64,000 nucleotides of DNA from an uncultured Kiritimatiellota bacterium (GCA_934635225.1 CAKTYZ010000012.1:50803-114802), one strand, 5' to 3'. Counted from the first letter of the stretch, positions 34,865 to 43,428 are shown. A program made the numbers and translations. Notes: generated from the sequence alone by a model not told the origin.

Positions 34865-36049
34865 TCAAAAGGCCGTCGAAGACGGCGGTTCGGCGTTCTC
34901 ATGGGCTTCTAACGGGCCGGTCGCGCACATGGCGGGAAAGCGAGGGGACAGCGGCGGAATCGCGCGCGAAACGGCCTGGACGAGCGCGGCGTCCGACGGC
35001 TGCGTGTAGCGCGCGTGCATGCCGCCCCCGGCGTGTCCGGTGATCGCGTCGGTGACATGCGGCGGAACGCCCGCCTCGTCCATGAGGGAGATGAACGTCG
35101 CGCGCAGCGAGTGGAAGCTTGCGCGGCCGTTCCCCTGCTTCAGGACGCCGCACGCCCGAAAGGCGCGTCCGATGGCCTTCGTCGGGTTTCGCCGCGCCTT
35201 GCCCGCGAAAAGGTACCTGTCGCCGTTCGCCGTGGCAAGAAGACGCCGTACGCAGGCCTCGGCGAGGCCGGTCAGCGGAATGCGGAGAAGCCGCCGCTTG
35301 CTCTGGCGCGTCTTGTTGGGCTGAAGAACGAGGAAACGCCCGCCGGAAGCCACTTCGGATCGCTCCAGCTCCGCGACGTCCGACAGCCGAAGCCCCGTAT
35401 AGTAGCCGATGACGATCATGTCCGCATAGGCGCGCGCCGTCTGCCGCGCGAGGAAGTAGTTGACGAGGCGCAGGACCTCGTGGGTTTCGAGGCGACGGTA
35501 GAATTCGTGTTCGCGTTCGCTGCGCACGGACAGTCCGGGAGACGCGACGGGATTCCAGACGGACTCATTCCACTCAAGGACGTGCCAGACGCGGCGGAAG
35601 AAACGCAGCATGCGCGGGGCTGAGAGATAGCGCCCCCGCAGTTCGTCGGCGATCCGCTTCGCTTCCGCCGCCGTCAACGCGGCCGGCGGGCGGCGCGTCG
35701 GGACGAGTCCCGCAAGAATCTCGATCCATCGGCGATAGCTCGTGGCGCTCGCCTCCGGAATCGGAAGCGGCGATTGCGCGCGAAAAGACGTCCACAGGCA
35801 GCGCCAGGGGATGCGCGTCTGTGCGCGTTCCCTGCTGAGGCGGCTTTGCGCCATCTCGCCAAGGCGGATGAGCTGGGCAAGCCACTTGTTCTCGTCGTCA
35901 GGGTCCCGCGGCTGGATCTGCGCGGCGCGAAGGCGCGCGACGCGGAGGTTGTCCGTCTTCAGGGAGATCCACTTCTGACGACGATGGAGCGTGACCACGA
36001 GATAGTAACGGCGGCCTTTCCGTTGCAATGAGCCGGTAAATGCGTTCAT
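34865..36049 (-). CDS. Tyrosine recombinase/integrase
   Basis: 394 residues from the ATG at 36049. N-terminal SAM-like DNA-binding half, then a catalytic half with every active-site residue: Arg221 (TGLRLSDV), Lys246 (NKTRQSK), His313/Arg316 (FHSLRATF), His339 (TGHAGGGM) and nucleophile Tyr348 (ARYTQ). It is the only complete - strand gene in the window. Its -10 is 7 nt before the ATG. No phage, plasmid or transposon cargo genes lie beside it; instead it is bounded by palindromes and followed on its 5' side by tandem repeats and an outward promoter. It could be a remnant integrase, a DNA invertase for the surface operon, or an integron-like/XerC-like stand-alone enzyme. Confidence 0.93.
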   Translation of the reverse strand: MNAFTGSLQRKGRRYYLVVTLHRRQKWISLKTDNLRVARLRAAQIQPRDPDDENKWLAQLIRLGEMAQSRLSRERAQTRIPWRCLWTSFRAQSPLPIPEASATSYRRWIEILAGLVPTRRPPAALTAAEAKRIADELRGRYLSAPRMLRFFRRVWHVLEWNESVWNPVASPGLSVRSEREHEFYRRLETHEVLRLVNYFLARQTARAYADMIVIGYYTGLRLSDVAELERSEVASGGRFLVLQPNKTRQSKRRLLRIPLTGLAEACVRRLLATANGDRYLFAGKARRNPTKAIGRAFRACGVLKQGNGRASFHSLRATFISLMDEAGVPPHVTDAITGHAGGGMHARYTQPSDAALVQAVSRAIPPLSPRFPAMCATGPLEAHENAEPPSSTAF

Positions 36050-36056
36050 GGCGGGT

Positions 36057-36062
36057 AGTATA
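36057..36062 (-). promoter_or_regulatory. -10 box of the integrase gene
   Basis: TATACT on the - strand, 7 nt before ATG 36049, again predicting a leaderless mRNA. Confidence 0.6.
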
Positions 36063-36124
36063 CGGTAAACGCCGCCCAATGCCCAAGAACGCCCGGTGCT
36101 GTGCCTCCCGCATGGGGGCGGCTC

Positions 36125-36193
36125 TTCCATCCGCATGGAGACACCCCTTCCATCCGCATGGAGACACCTCTTCCATCCGCATGGAGACGCCTC
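36125..36193. repeat. 23-bp tandem repeat, three copies
   Basis: Copies start at 36125, 36148 and 36171. Each contains TTCCATCCGCATGGAGACRC, with the self-complementary core CCAT-CCGC-ATGG. They lie about 75-145 bp upstream of the integrase start. Confidence 0.85.
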
Positions 36194-36318
36194 TTTTCGG
36201 GCGCGTCCAGACGGTCGCCGCCGATTGACGCGTACGGGCGGAAATCGTCATTGTCCTGAAAATCGCGGTTGACCGCCCCTGCCCACGTGCCTTTCCTGTC
36301 GACATGAAACCGAAGACG

Positions 36319-36967
36319 TCTCTGCGCCCGCCTTGCGCCCTCTCTGCGGCTGAGACTTTGAAAAACGAAGCCCGCCGAGGCCGCTCCAAAACCACCTTCA
36401 TTCGCCCCGCCACTTCGTTCTCTCGCCACAAGGCGCGGCTTCGCCGCTGGCACAGAGGGGGCGCAAAGACCAAGCCATCCCGCAGAAAGCCCATGATCTT
36501 GCAAAGCTCTATTTGTGAGAAAGTCTCTCCGCGCCCGCCTTGTGCCCTCCCTGCGGCTGAGACTTGAGAAACGAAGCCCGCCGAGGCCGCTCCGAAGCCA
36601 CTTTCATTCGCCCCGCCACTTCGTCCTTTGCCGCAAGGCGCGGCTTCGCCGCTGGCACAGAGAGGGCATAAAGACGGGTCCATCCCGCAGAAAGCCCATG
36701 ATCTTGCAAGGCTCTATTTGTGAGAAAGTCTCTCTGCGCCCGCCTTGCGCCCTCTCTGCGGCTAAGACTTTGAAAAACGAAGCCCGCCGAGGTCGCTCCG
36801 AAGCCCCCTTCATTCGCCCCGCCACTTCGTCCTTTGCCGCAAAGCGCGGCTTCGCCGCTGGCGCAGAGGGGGCGCAGGGACGGGTCCATCCCGCAGAAAG
36901 CCTATCATCCTGCAAGGCTCTCTCTATTTGTGAGAAAGTCTCTCTGCGCCCGCCTTGCGCCCTCTCT
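36319..36967. repeat. Tandem array of ~205-210-bp repeats, three units plus a partial fourth
   Basis: GCGCCCGCCTT recurs at 36324, 36531, 36736 and 36946. Shared landmarks per unit are GAAAGTCTCTC, GAAGCCCGCCGAGG, CATTCGCCCCGCCACTTCG, a GCGGCTTCGCCGC hairpin and CATCCCGCAGAAAGCC. Units differ by scattered substitutions. The fourth stops after about 20 bp. All six frames carry short accidental ORFs; none looks like a protein. Confidence 0.9.
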
Positions 36968-37022
36968 TCCGCTCCGCTTCCCCAGCCCTATTTCCCTTTC
37001 AGAAAAAAGTCAATTAGCCCCC

Positions 37023-37052
37023 TTGACCGTGGCGCGTCAGATATAGTATAAT
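37023..37052 (+). promoter_or_regulatory. Promoter of the 8-Cys secreted protein operon
   Basis: TTGACC (37023-37028), 18-nt spacer, TATAAT (37047-37052). Points out of the integrase/repeat segment, toward the secreted protein. Confidence 0.75.
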
Positions 37053-37058
37053 TCAATC

Positions 37059-37351
37059 CGTCTTTGAGAGGAAGAGGGGATTCGGACAGGGTGTCCGGGC
37101 CTAGGATATCCCGGGCAGCAATGAAAGTTGACCTTTGGACAGGAGAAGGCGCGGTCGGGTTCAATGCGAAACTCAAACCTTTGAACTGGGCTGAATGGCA
37201 TGACTAGTGTGCCGACCGTGTTCACGCGGGTATAACAAAGTGGGTCGGCAAGATACCGCCGAAATGAAAGGATCGCCCGGGTCGCTCCGGTTGAGGCAAG
37301 GCGATGGTTCGCCGCGCCGAGAGAAAAGGCCAAATTAGGAAAACAAACAAC
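37059..37351 (+). promoter_or_regulatory. ~290-nt 5' leader with palindrome P2 and a 28-codon uORF
   Basis: Leader from the expected start near 37059 to ATG 37352. It holds P2 (TCGGACA-GGG-TGTCCG, 37082-37097), a GGATATCC palindrome, and an ORF at 37121-37207 (28 codons, starts MKVDLWTGEGAV) with no clear ribosome site. TAGGA lies upstream of the real ATG. A leader this long is unusual here, where many mRNAs are leaderless, so it may be regulatory. Confidence 0.55.
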
Positions 37352-38149
37352 ATGAAGAAACTCATGATTGCAGCCGCAGCTGCGGCGATGGTTGGTGGTG
37401 CGTATGCGGCGTATCCGACGATGCGCGACAACATTGAAGCGAACAACATCGGCTCAATGTACAACGTTGCCATTTCGCTCAAGACGATGGTGCCGAAGAC
37501 CTACGATTCGACCAAGACGAAGGGTTGCGTGATTTGCCCGACGACTGAGGGCGAGACGTGCCACCTCTTTGAGCAGGGCACGCTCAAGATCAACGGCATC
37601 TTCGCGTCGTGCGACTGCGAAGATACCTTCAAGTACGGCTACTATTGGGTCGGTTCGGGCAAGAAGGCCGTTGCGGTCCTTCCTCCGGTGACCAATGCGG
37701 TTGAGTACACCGATCTTCCTGAAGACGTGATGAAGTTCGGAGCCTACCGCTTCAGCAAGACCAACAAGAAGGTTGCGGCCTATCTCGGCCTCGATGGTGA
37801 TGCCTTTGAACTCCTTGGCTACGGCTTTGGCACCTATACGGATGCGAAGTATTCGTACAACAAGGCGAATGACGTGTTCACCCTCAAGACCCCGGCGAAG
37901 GTCTCGGTTTCGGGTTCGATTACGGGTCTCATCGACACGCAGTTCATGGCCGAAATCAACGGCGAAGAGTCGAATGAGTACGTGGCGTTTGAGATGGATG
38001 GCGTCTGCACGGTCGGTGGCGTGGCGTGTTCGGATGGCGATTATCTCAACCAGGTTCCGGCTGTCGGCACCTTCTCCGTGAAGCCGCGCAGCATCGCGAA
38101 GCTCAGCAAGGTGATTCCGGCTCCGTGCTACGTCACGGTTGCTCCGTAA
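37352..38149 (+). CDS. Secreted 8-cysteine protein of unknown family
   Basis: 265 residues with a clear signal peptide (MKKLMIAAAAAAMVGGAYA). Cysteines at 59, 62, 70, 87, 89, 219, 226 and 259: a CX2CX7C group, a CXC and three late ones, an even number that suits disulfides or metal. The rest is beta-rich with Tyr/Gly turns (ELLGYGFGTYTDAKYSYN) and a closing VSGSITGLIDTQF block. Codon choice is narrow, with regular AAG, GGC and ATC, as in highly expressed genes. It has its own promoter, long leader and a strong terminator, so it is probably abundant. I do not recognise the family. A parvulin and a double-thioredoxin protein follow, which suggests it is their client or partner. Confidence 0.8.
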   Translation: MKKLMIAAAAAAMVGGAYAAYPTMRDNIEANNIGSMYNVAISLKTMVPKTYDSTKTKGCVICPTTEGETCHLFEQGTLKINGIFASCDCEDTFKYGYYWVGSGKKAVAVLPPVTNAVEYTDLPEDVMKFGAYRFSKTNKKVAAYLGLDGDAFELLGYGFGTYTDAKYSYNKANDVFTLKTPAKVSVSGSITGLIDTQFMAEINGEESNEYVAFEMDGVCTVGGVACSDGDYLNQVPAVGTFSVKPRSIAKLSKVIPAPCYVTVAP

Positions 38150-38172
38150 TCGATTCTTGTCGATTCAGCATG

Positions 38173-38210
38173 AAAAAAGAGGACAGGAGAGTGATTTCCT
38201 GTCCTCTTTC
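38173..38210 (+). terminator. Strong intrinsic terminator after the 8-Cys protein gene
   Basis: A perfect 12-13-bp stem AAGAGGACAGGA (38177-38188) / TCCTGTCCTCTT (38197-38208), with loop GAGTGATT, an A-tract before and T-tract after (works in both directions). It ends 10 nt before the next start codon. Confidence 0.9.
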
Positions 38211-38219
38211 GAGTTAAAC

Positions 38220-39386
38220 GTGAAGACAGAGCAATCTCTTTTTCTCATTTGTGCGGGCCTTCTCGCAGTGTGGGGGTGTGATGCGCACAAGAAAGAAACG
38301 ACAGACTCAAGCCCCTCGGAGGATGCGGTTCTCGTCGCTTGCGCGACGAAGACCTATTGTCGGGCCGAATGGGATTGCGACGTGGCGGCCAGCGTCCGTT
38401 TGGTCTGCGCGGGGCTTGCGCGAAACGGAAAGACCCCTGACGCGAAGTTCCGCGCCAAGACTGAACGGCATGCCCGAAAAGCCAGTCTTCAGAACGCCAT
38501 CAATTATCTACTTGTCAGAAGCAGTGCGCTCGGGCGTGATTTTGAGTCCGACCCTGAAACCTTGAAGCGTGTTCAAGATCGCTATTCTCGCGGCGTGTTT
38601 CAGAAAAAGGGGAAGTTTGAGGAGATCGCCGAACTCGTCTCGCCCGAGGACTATCGGGCAATCGAAGAATTGGCTCGTCGGACGTCGGTCGTCGAAGGCT
38701 TTTTGCAAAAGAACTATGCGCCTCGTTTCAAGGTAAAGGACAGCGAAATTGACGTTGCGTGGTCAAACGTGGTCGCGCTGTCCGAAATGGCCGACAAGAC
38801 GAATCAGACCCTGATGGCGACCGCGCGTGAAGTGACGCAGCGCGCACGGGCCGGAGAAGATTTCACGCGCCTCGTCCATCAGTATTCGCAGGACGCGAAT
38901 AGCGACGAGAACGGCTTTATCGAGGAAAAGACAGAATCCGACTTCTCATCGGACAAGCCGGCGGTCTGGGCGGCGGTTTCGCGTCTGAAACCTGGCGAGG
39001 TGTCGGAGCCTCTGGACTCCGAAGAAGGGCTGTCCGTCTTTAAGCTTGTCCGAATCGAAGGGCCGAACGACGACCATCCCGACGAGGAGCACCGCATCCT
39101 GCAGCGCGTCGTCTTTCACCGGATGCTGAAGTATCCTTTCGAGACGAAAGAGGACCTTGCCGTCTCCATGCGCGACAATGCCCGTCTGGAAATGGGGGCG
39201 ACGGCCGTGAAGGAGCTCGTGGCCGAGAATCCCATTACCTTCCCTTCCGGCGTGGAGGGCTTTTCGCGAGATCTGCTCGTCATGTTGCGCGCGTATTCAA
39301 AGGAAATCGTCGTGCCTCAGGCGAAGGGCCTTTCGGGGGCTCTCCTGAAGGCGATCAAAATGAGGAGAAACCATGAAGAACCCTAA
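38220..39386 (+). CDS. Parvulin-domain lipoprotein (SurA/PrsA-like)
   Basis: 388 residues from GTG 38220, chosen because a lipoprotein signal follows at once (LFLICAGLLAVWGC, Cys at about 20). Helical N-terminal chaperone part, then a rotamase domain at about 200-290 (ATAREVTQRARAGEDFTRLVHQYSQDANSDENGFIEE ... AAVSRLKPGEVSEPLDSEEGLSVFKLVRIEG). It starts straight after a strong terminator with no promoter or ribosome site visible, so it depends on read-through. It overlaps the next gene by 14 nt. Likely a folding factor dedicated to the flanking secreted proteins. Confidence 0.82.
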   Translation: MKTEQSLFLICAGLLAVWGCDAHKKETTDSSPSEDAVLVACATKTYCRAEWDCDVAASVRLVCAGLARNGKTPDAKFRAKTERHARKASLQNAINYLLVRSSALGRDFESDPETLKRVQDRYSRGVFQKKGKFEEIAELVSPEDYRAIEELARRTSVVEGFLQKNYAPRFKVKDSEIDVAWSNVVALSEMADKTNQTLMATAREVTQRARAGEDFTRLVHQYSQDANSDENGFIEEKTESDFSSDKPAVWAAVSRLKPGEVSEPLDSEEGLSVFKLVRIEGPNDDHPDEEHRILQRVVFHRMLKYPFETKEDLAVSMRDNARLEMGATAVKELVAENPITFPSGVEGFSRDLLVMLRAYSKEIVVPQAKGLSGALLKAIKMRRNHEEP

Positions 39387-42300
39387 TGTCAGTCGAATGA
39401 GGGCCTTCGCCCTTTTGGCCCTTGTCGCTATCGGGCTTTCAGCGCGCGCGGGCGACTTGGTCGTGCCGGGCGTCTGGAACGGTTCGTTCGCGGAAAGCCG
39501 CGCCTATGCGGATGCGCAGGGCGTTCCCCTGCTCCTGTTTGTCGGCGCCGAGGACTGCTCTTCGTGCACGACGGTCGATCAATGCCTGAAGGAGGACGTG
39601 CGGTTTCTCGACTGGAAACGCGCACACGGCGATTTCGTCTACTGTTCGCTCAAGGCCGCGCGGAAGGACAACATCGCCGGCTATTTGAGCAATCCCAAGA
39701 AATACCAGTCGCTCGTCTCAAAAGACCTTGCGGACGCCTTGGATTTCACGAAGGGGAGCGTGATTCCGCGCGTCGCGTTCTACTGGCCCGGCCATGCCCC
39801 CGAAAAGCAGTCTTTCAGCTGCTGGAAGGGCTATATGCCGATCAAGGAGCCGAAGGACGACACGATTGGACAGCTGCTGGCGTGCCTGAATGCGTTTTTT
39901 GCGGACTACACGGCGGTCACGTCGTTTGTCGCGGGTCAGACACCTTCGGACCGACTGGAAGCACTGCCGACGGCAACTTCCGTTCTCGTGCCGATCCGGC
40001 GTTCGAGCGGGATCTCGCGCACGAACCCGACGTTTCTTGTCGTTCCGCGAACGGCGGCGACAAACCGGATTGACTGGGCGAGCGGGCAGACGGAAGCCTT
40101 TGTGACCGTCGAACTTCCGTCTGACTTGCGTGTAGATGACGTCATTGACTTGATTCTCTTGGGTGAAGAGGGCGCGGTCCAGGCCGAGTCCTCGTGTCGC
40201 GTGGTGACGGAGCCGGAATGCGCTCCCAAGAATCCGCTCTGGTTCGGCGAGCGGGACGCAGCGACGCTCCGGCCGGGCGAGTGGACGATGGACGTTGACC
40301 TCGCGCAGACCTGCGCCAAGGCGGCGGGGTCGTTCACGCTGAACCTCGTCGGCGGCTCGCTCTGGTGCCCCGACTGCGTGAAGACCGACCGCCATTTCGT
40401 CGAGACGCCCGCCTTCGAGGGCTGGCTGGAGAAGAATGGGGTGTACTGTTCGCTCATCGACGTGCCCGCCCCGCACTACAACCTCTGGACCTGCCTTCTG
40501 ACGTACGACAAGCTCAACGCCTTCGACGGCTATGTCAGCACCGTCACGAACGGGACGGACATCGCCGCCGACGACGTGCGCGTGCAGAGCGGCGCGGGCT
40601 ATCTCTCGCGCAAGGGGGCCGATCCCGAACAGGCGGCGGACGTCCTCGCGCGGAACATCGCCCTCTACACGAACCTCGTCGCGAACGGCGGGCTGTGCGT
40701 GCCGGGCAAGGCGCGTCTCGGCGTGCCGACGTTCGTCGTCCAGAACGCGGCGGGTCGCGTCATCGGCCGGCTGGACAAGTTCGCCGCCGTCAGCCCGACG
40801 GACGCGCACGCGGCCGCCGCCTATGTGCGTCGGCTGGACGAGATCCTGCTGCTCGCGGACGACCCGACGGAAGAGCTGAACCGCGACTGGCAAACCGCGA
40901 CGACGGACGACTGCGCGCTGGACATTCGCGGCGGCATGCGCACCTCGACGGTCTCGGCCATCGACCTCTCGGACTATTGGCGGCTTACGGGCCGCGACCG
41001 CTGGACGCGCACGACGCTGGCCGTCAAGGGCCGGACGGGCGAGACGGACGAGACGAACGTGCGCCTGAACCTGTGGCAGGTGACGGGCGGCAAGGCCGTG
41101 AAGATCGCGATGCAGGAGGGCAACCTCGCCACGGGCGTCGGTCTGTCGCCGCAGGAGCTGTCGTCTGATTCGGCGGTTGAGTACTTCATCCAGCTTGAGG
41201 CGTTCGAGACGAGCAAGGCCTTCGCCCTGGACAGGGACGAAAGCTCGGTCGCCATCTACGACCTGACGGCGGAGTCGGCGGACGACGCGGGGACGGTCTC
41301 CTTCGGCGAGTCGGCCCGCACCGTCAGCGAGGCGGAGGCGAAGAAGGCGGGCGGCACGCTGCGCGTGCGCGTTCCCGCCGTCCGCACGGGCGGCGCGTCG
41401 GGCGCGACGAACGTCACCGTCGCCGTGGACGCCGCCTCGACGGCGTTTCCCGACCGCTATCGCCTCGTCGCGGACACGGTCGCGTGGGCCGACGGCGAAC
41501 AGGGGACGAAGAACTTCGAGATCGACGTCTTTGATGACAGCAACGCGGACGGCACGCAGGTCCTGCGGCTGACGCTGGGCGACGCAGCGTTCGCGCTGAC
41601 GATTGAGGACAACGACCGGCTCAACGTCGGCAAGCTCGCGTTCGCCGACGCCGAACCCGCATTGGCGAAGAAGGGCCTCGTCATCGCCGAGGAAGGCACG
41701 CACCTTCGCGTGGCGGCGGCGCGTACGGACGGCGCGTCGGGCGACGTCGCCTGCACGATTGCGACGACGGCGGGCGCGTTCGTCACGTCGCCGACGCTTG
41801 CCTGGCCCTCGCGCAGTTCGGGTGCCCAATGGGCGGAACTCGACCTGCCGACGCGCGTGGACTGTCCGTCCGGCAAGGTGACGCTGTCGTTCGCCGCGCT
41901 GGAGGGCGGCGTCAAGGCCGACTCGTCCGCCCGCACGCTCACGGTCCAGCTCGTCGGCGCGGACGCGCCGCGCTTTGAGACGGATTCGCTTTCTCTGGGC
42001 CTGACGCGCTACTGCGCCGTCTCGCAGGAAGTCGCCGTGCTGAACCTCGCGGCGGCAGGCCGCGTGCGCCTCGCCAGGCTTTCGGGGTCCGTCCCCTCCG
42101 GCGTGTCGGCGAGGCTCGTCGATGACCGGCTGGTGGTGAGCGGCACGCCGACGGCGAAAGGCGGGGCGTACGAGGCGGTCTACCAGGTTTCGCAGACCGT
42201 CGGGCGCACGTCGGAGCCGGGGCTGACGATCCGTCTGGCGTTTGCCGTGACGGACATCGCGACGCTCGCGCCGTCCGCGCCGGGCGCGAACCCGTCCGTC

Positions 42301-43428
42301 AAGGCGCGGCGCACGGTTCCCGACCTGATGGTCGTCGATTCGGCGTCGAAGCGGCTGGCGGGCGTCCTGTCGAGCCTGACGATTGCGCCGACGGGCCGTT
42401 GCACGGCGCACTACCGCTGTTCGGCCGGCACCGTCTCGCTGTCGTCCAAGAGCTGGAGCGCCTACGACGCCGCGACAGGCGCGTTGGCCGCCGAGCTGAC
42501 GGCTTCGCGCAAGCCCTATTCGCTCGTCGTGACGGCACAGCCGGACGGCGCGGTCGAAGTGACGCTGTCGGATCCGGACTTCGCTGATGAGCTGGTCGGG
42601 GAGGCGCCGCGCGCGTGGAGCCGGGACAATCCTGCGACGGCGTGGGTCGGCGCGTACACGGCGGCGTTCCGCCCGGCCGAGGACGGCGGCGAGGCGCTGG
42701 CCAACGGTGCGCCGGTCGTCACGCTGGAGCTGACGGCTTCCGCCGCGCACACGGGCAAGATGCGCTATGCGGGCTTCCTGCCGAACGGGCAGTCGTTCAG
42801 CGGCTCGGCCGTCCTGACGGCTGACGGCGTCGATTCGGCGCTTCTGCCGATCTGCTACCGCACGTCGAAGGACTTCTTGACGGCCGTCCTGCGGATTCAG
42901 GCCAACGGCGCGGCGAAGGCCGTGACGTGCGACGCGGCCGTCCTGCCGTGGTGGATGCACGCGGAGGCCCTGCCGGCGGCGTGTTCGGAGGTCTGCTACG
43001 GCGATGTCGTCGGCTCGCGGATCGACGCGAAGCAGAATCTGCTGGAGACGGTCAGTTCCACGGCGGTCGGGCACAAGCTCGTCGCCGAGGGCGTTTGGGA
43101 GAGCGGCTTGCCCGTCATCATCTCCGAGACGACGGCCCGGCTGGAGCCGAACGCGGCAAAGGCGGTCGGGGCGAAGCTCTCGCTGAACCGGAAGACGGGC
43201 CTTGTGAGCGGCAGCTTCAAGACGGAGAACGCGGACGGGCGGACGGTCACGGCAACGTATCGGGGCGTCCTTCTGCCGGGCTGGGGCGACGGCTGTCCGA
43301 GCTGCGGCGACGTGCCGTGGGCGATGGGGGCGTACTGGTTCGGCGAGAGGCTGACGGGCGAGGTGAACGGGCGTCCGAAGACGCTGAACGTCAAAGTCGG
43401 GAATGTCCTGTACATCGAGTCGAACTGA
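39373..43428 (+). CDS. Giant secreted protein with two thioredoxin-like modules and Calx-beta-like domains
   Basis: 1351 residues; AGGAGA before ATG 39373 and a signal peptide ending near GLSARA-GD. Trx-like module 1 at about 33-190 has a CSSC motif (Cys62/65: LLLFVGAEDCSSC). Module 2 at about 312-490 has CPDC (Cys332/335: NLVGGSLWCPDC) and the cis-Pro block LGVPTFVVQNAAGRVIGRLDKF. Two Calx-beta-like domains follow (about 637-755 with VSFGESARTVSE ... VAWADGEQGTKNFEIDVFDD; about 758-875), then an Ig/cadherin-like stretch (SGTPTAKGGAYEAVYQV) and beta-rich C-terminal repeats ending in a CPSC pair. Inference: a surface-attached disulfide oxidant, isomerase or reductase. The fusion of Trx with Calx-beta is unfamiliar to me. 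Confidence 0.82.
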   Translation: MKNPNVSRMRAFALLALVAIGLSARAGDLVVPGVWNGSFAESRAYADAQGVPLLLFVGAEDCSSCTTVDQCLKEDVRFLDWKRAHGDFVYCSLKAARKDNIAGYLSNPKKYQSLVSKDLADALDFTKGSVIPRVAFYWPGHAPEKQSFSCWKGYMPIKEPKDDTIGQLLACLNAFFADYTAVTSFVAGQTPSDRLEALPTATSVLVPIRRSSGISRTNPTFLVVPRTAATNRIDWASGQTEAFVTVELPSDLRVDDVIDLILLGEEGAVQAESSCRVVTEPECAPKNPLWFGERDAATLRPGEWTMDVDLAQTCAKAAGSFTLNLVGGSLWCPDCVKTDRHFVETPAFEGWLEKNGVYCSLIDVPAPHYNLWTCLLTYDKLNAFDGYVSTVTNGTDIAADDVRVQSGAGYLSRKGADPEQAADVLARNIALYTNLVANGGLCVPGKARLGVPTFVVQNAAGRVIGRLDKFAAVSPTDAHAAAAYVRRLDEILLLADDPTEELNRDWQTATTDDCALDIRGGMRTSTVSAIDLSDYWRLTGRDRWTRTTLAVKGRTGETDETNVRLNLWQVTGGKAVKIAMQEGNLATGVGLSPQELSSDSAVEYFIQLEAFETSKAFALDRDESSVAIYDLTAESADDAGTVSFGESARTVSEAEAKKAGGTLRVRVPAVRTGGASGATNVTVAVDAASTAFPDRYRLVADTVAWADGEQGTKNFEIDVFDDSNADGTQVLRLTLGDAAFALTIEDNDRLNVGKLAFADAEPALAKKGLVIAEEGTHLRVAAARTDGASGDVACTIATTAGAFVTSPTLAWPSRSSGAQWAELDLPTRVDCPSGKVTLSFAALEGGVKADSSARTLTVQLVGADAPRFETDSLSLGLTRYCAVSQEVAVLNLAAAGRVRLARLSGSVPSGVSARLVDDRLVVSGTPTAKGGAYEAVYQVSQTVGRTSEPGLTIRLAFAVTDIATLAPSAPGANPSVKARRTVPDLMVVDSASKRLAGVLSSLTIAPTGRCTAHYRCSAGTVSLSSKSWSAYDAATGALAAELTASRKPYSLVVTAQPDGAVEVTLSDPDFADELVGEAPRAWSRDNPATAWVGAYTAAFRPAEDGGEALANGAPVVTLELTASAAHTGKMRYAGFLPNGQSFSGSAVLTADGVDSALLPICYRTSKDFLTAVLRIQANGAAKAVTCDAAVLPWWMHAEALPAACSEVCYGDVVGSRIDAKQNLLETVSSTAVGHKLVAEGVWESGLPVIISETTARLEPNAAKAVGAKLSLNRKTGLVSGSFKTENADGRTVTATYRGVLLPGWGDGCPSCGDVPWAMGAYWFGERLTGEVNGRPKTLNVKVGNVLYIESN

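Noticed and set aside
34865..36049. Prophage or integrative element cargo
   Set aside because: Only the integrase is present; neighbours are ABC permease and secreted-protein genes, with no capsid, relaxase, replication or toxin-antitoxin gene.
35898..36915. Overlapping ORFs in both strands of the tandem repeat array (e.g. repeated GRSGGANE...GFGAASAGFV)
   Set aside because: All frames are open because of GC content and repetition; no ribosome site, promoter or recognisable fold. Treated as repeat DNA.
36125..36967. CRISPR array
   Set aside because: Repeats are tandem without unique spacers, the periods are 23 and ~207 bp, and no cas gene is present.
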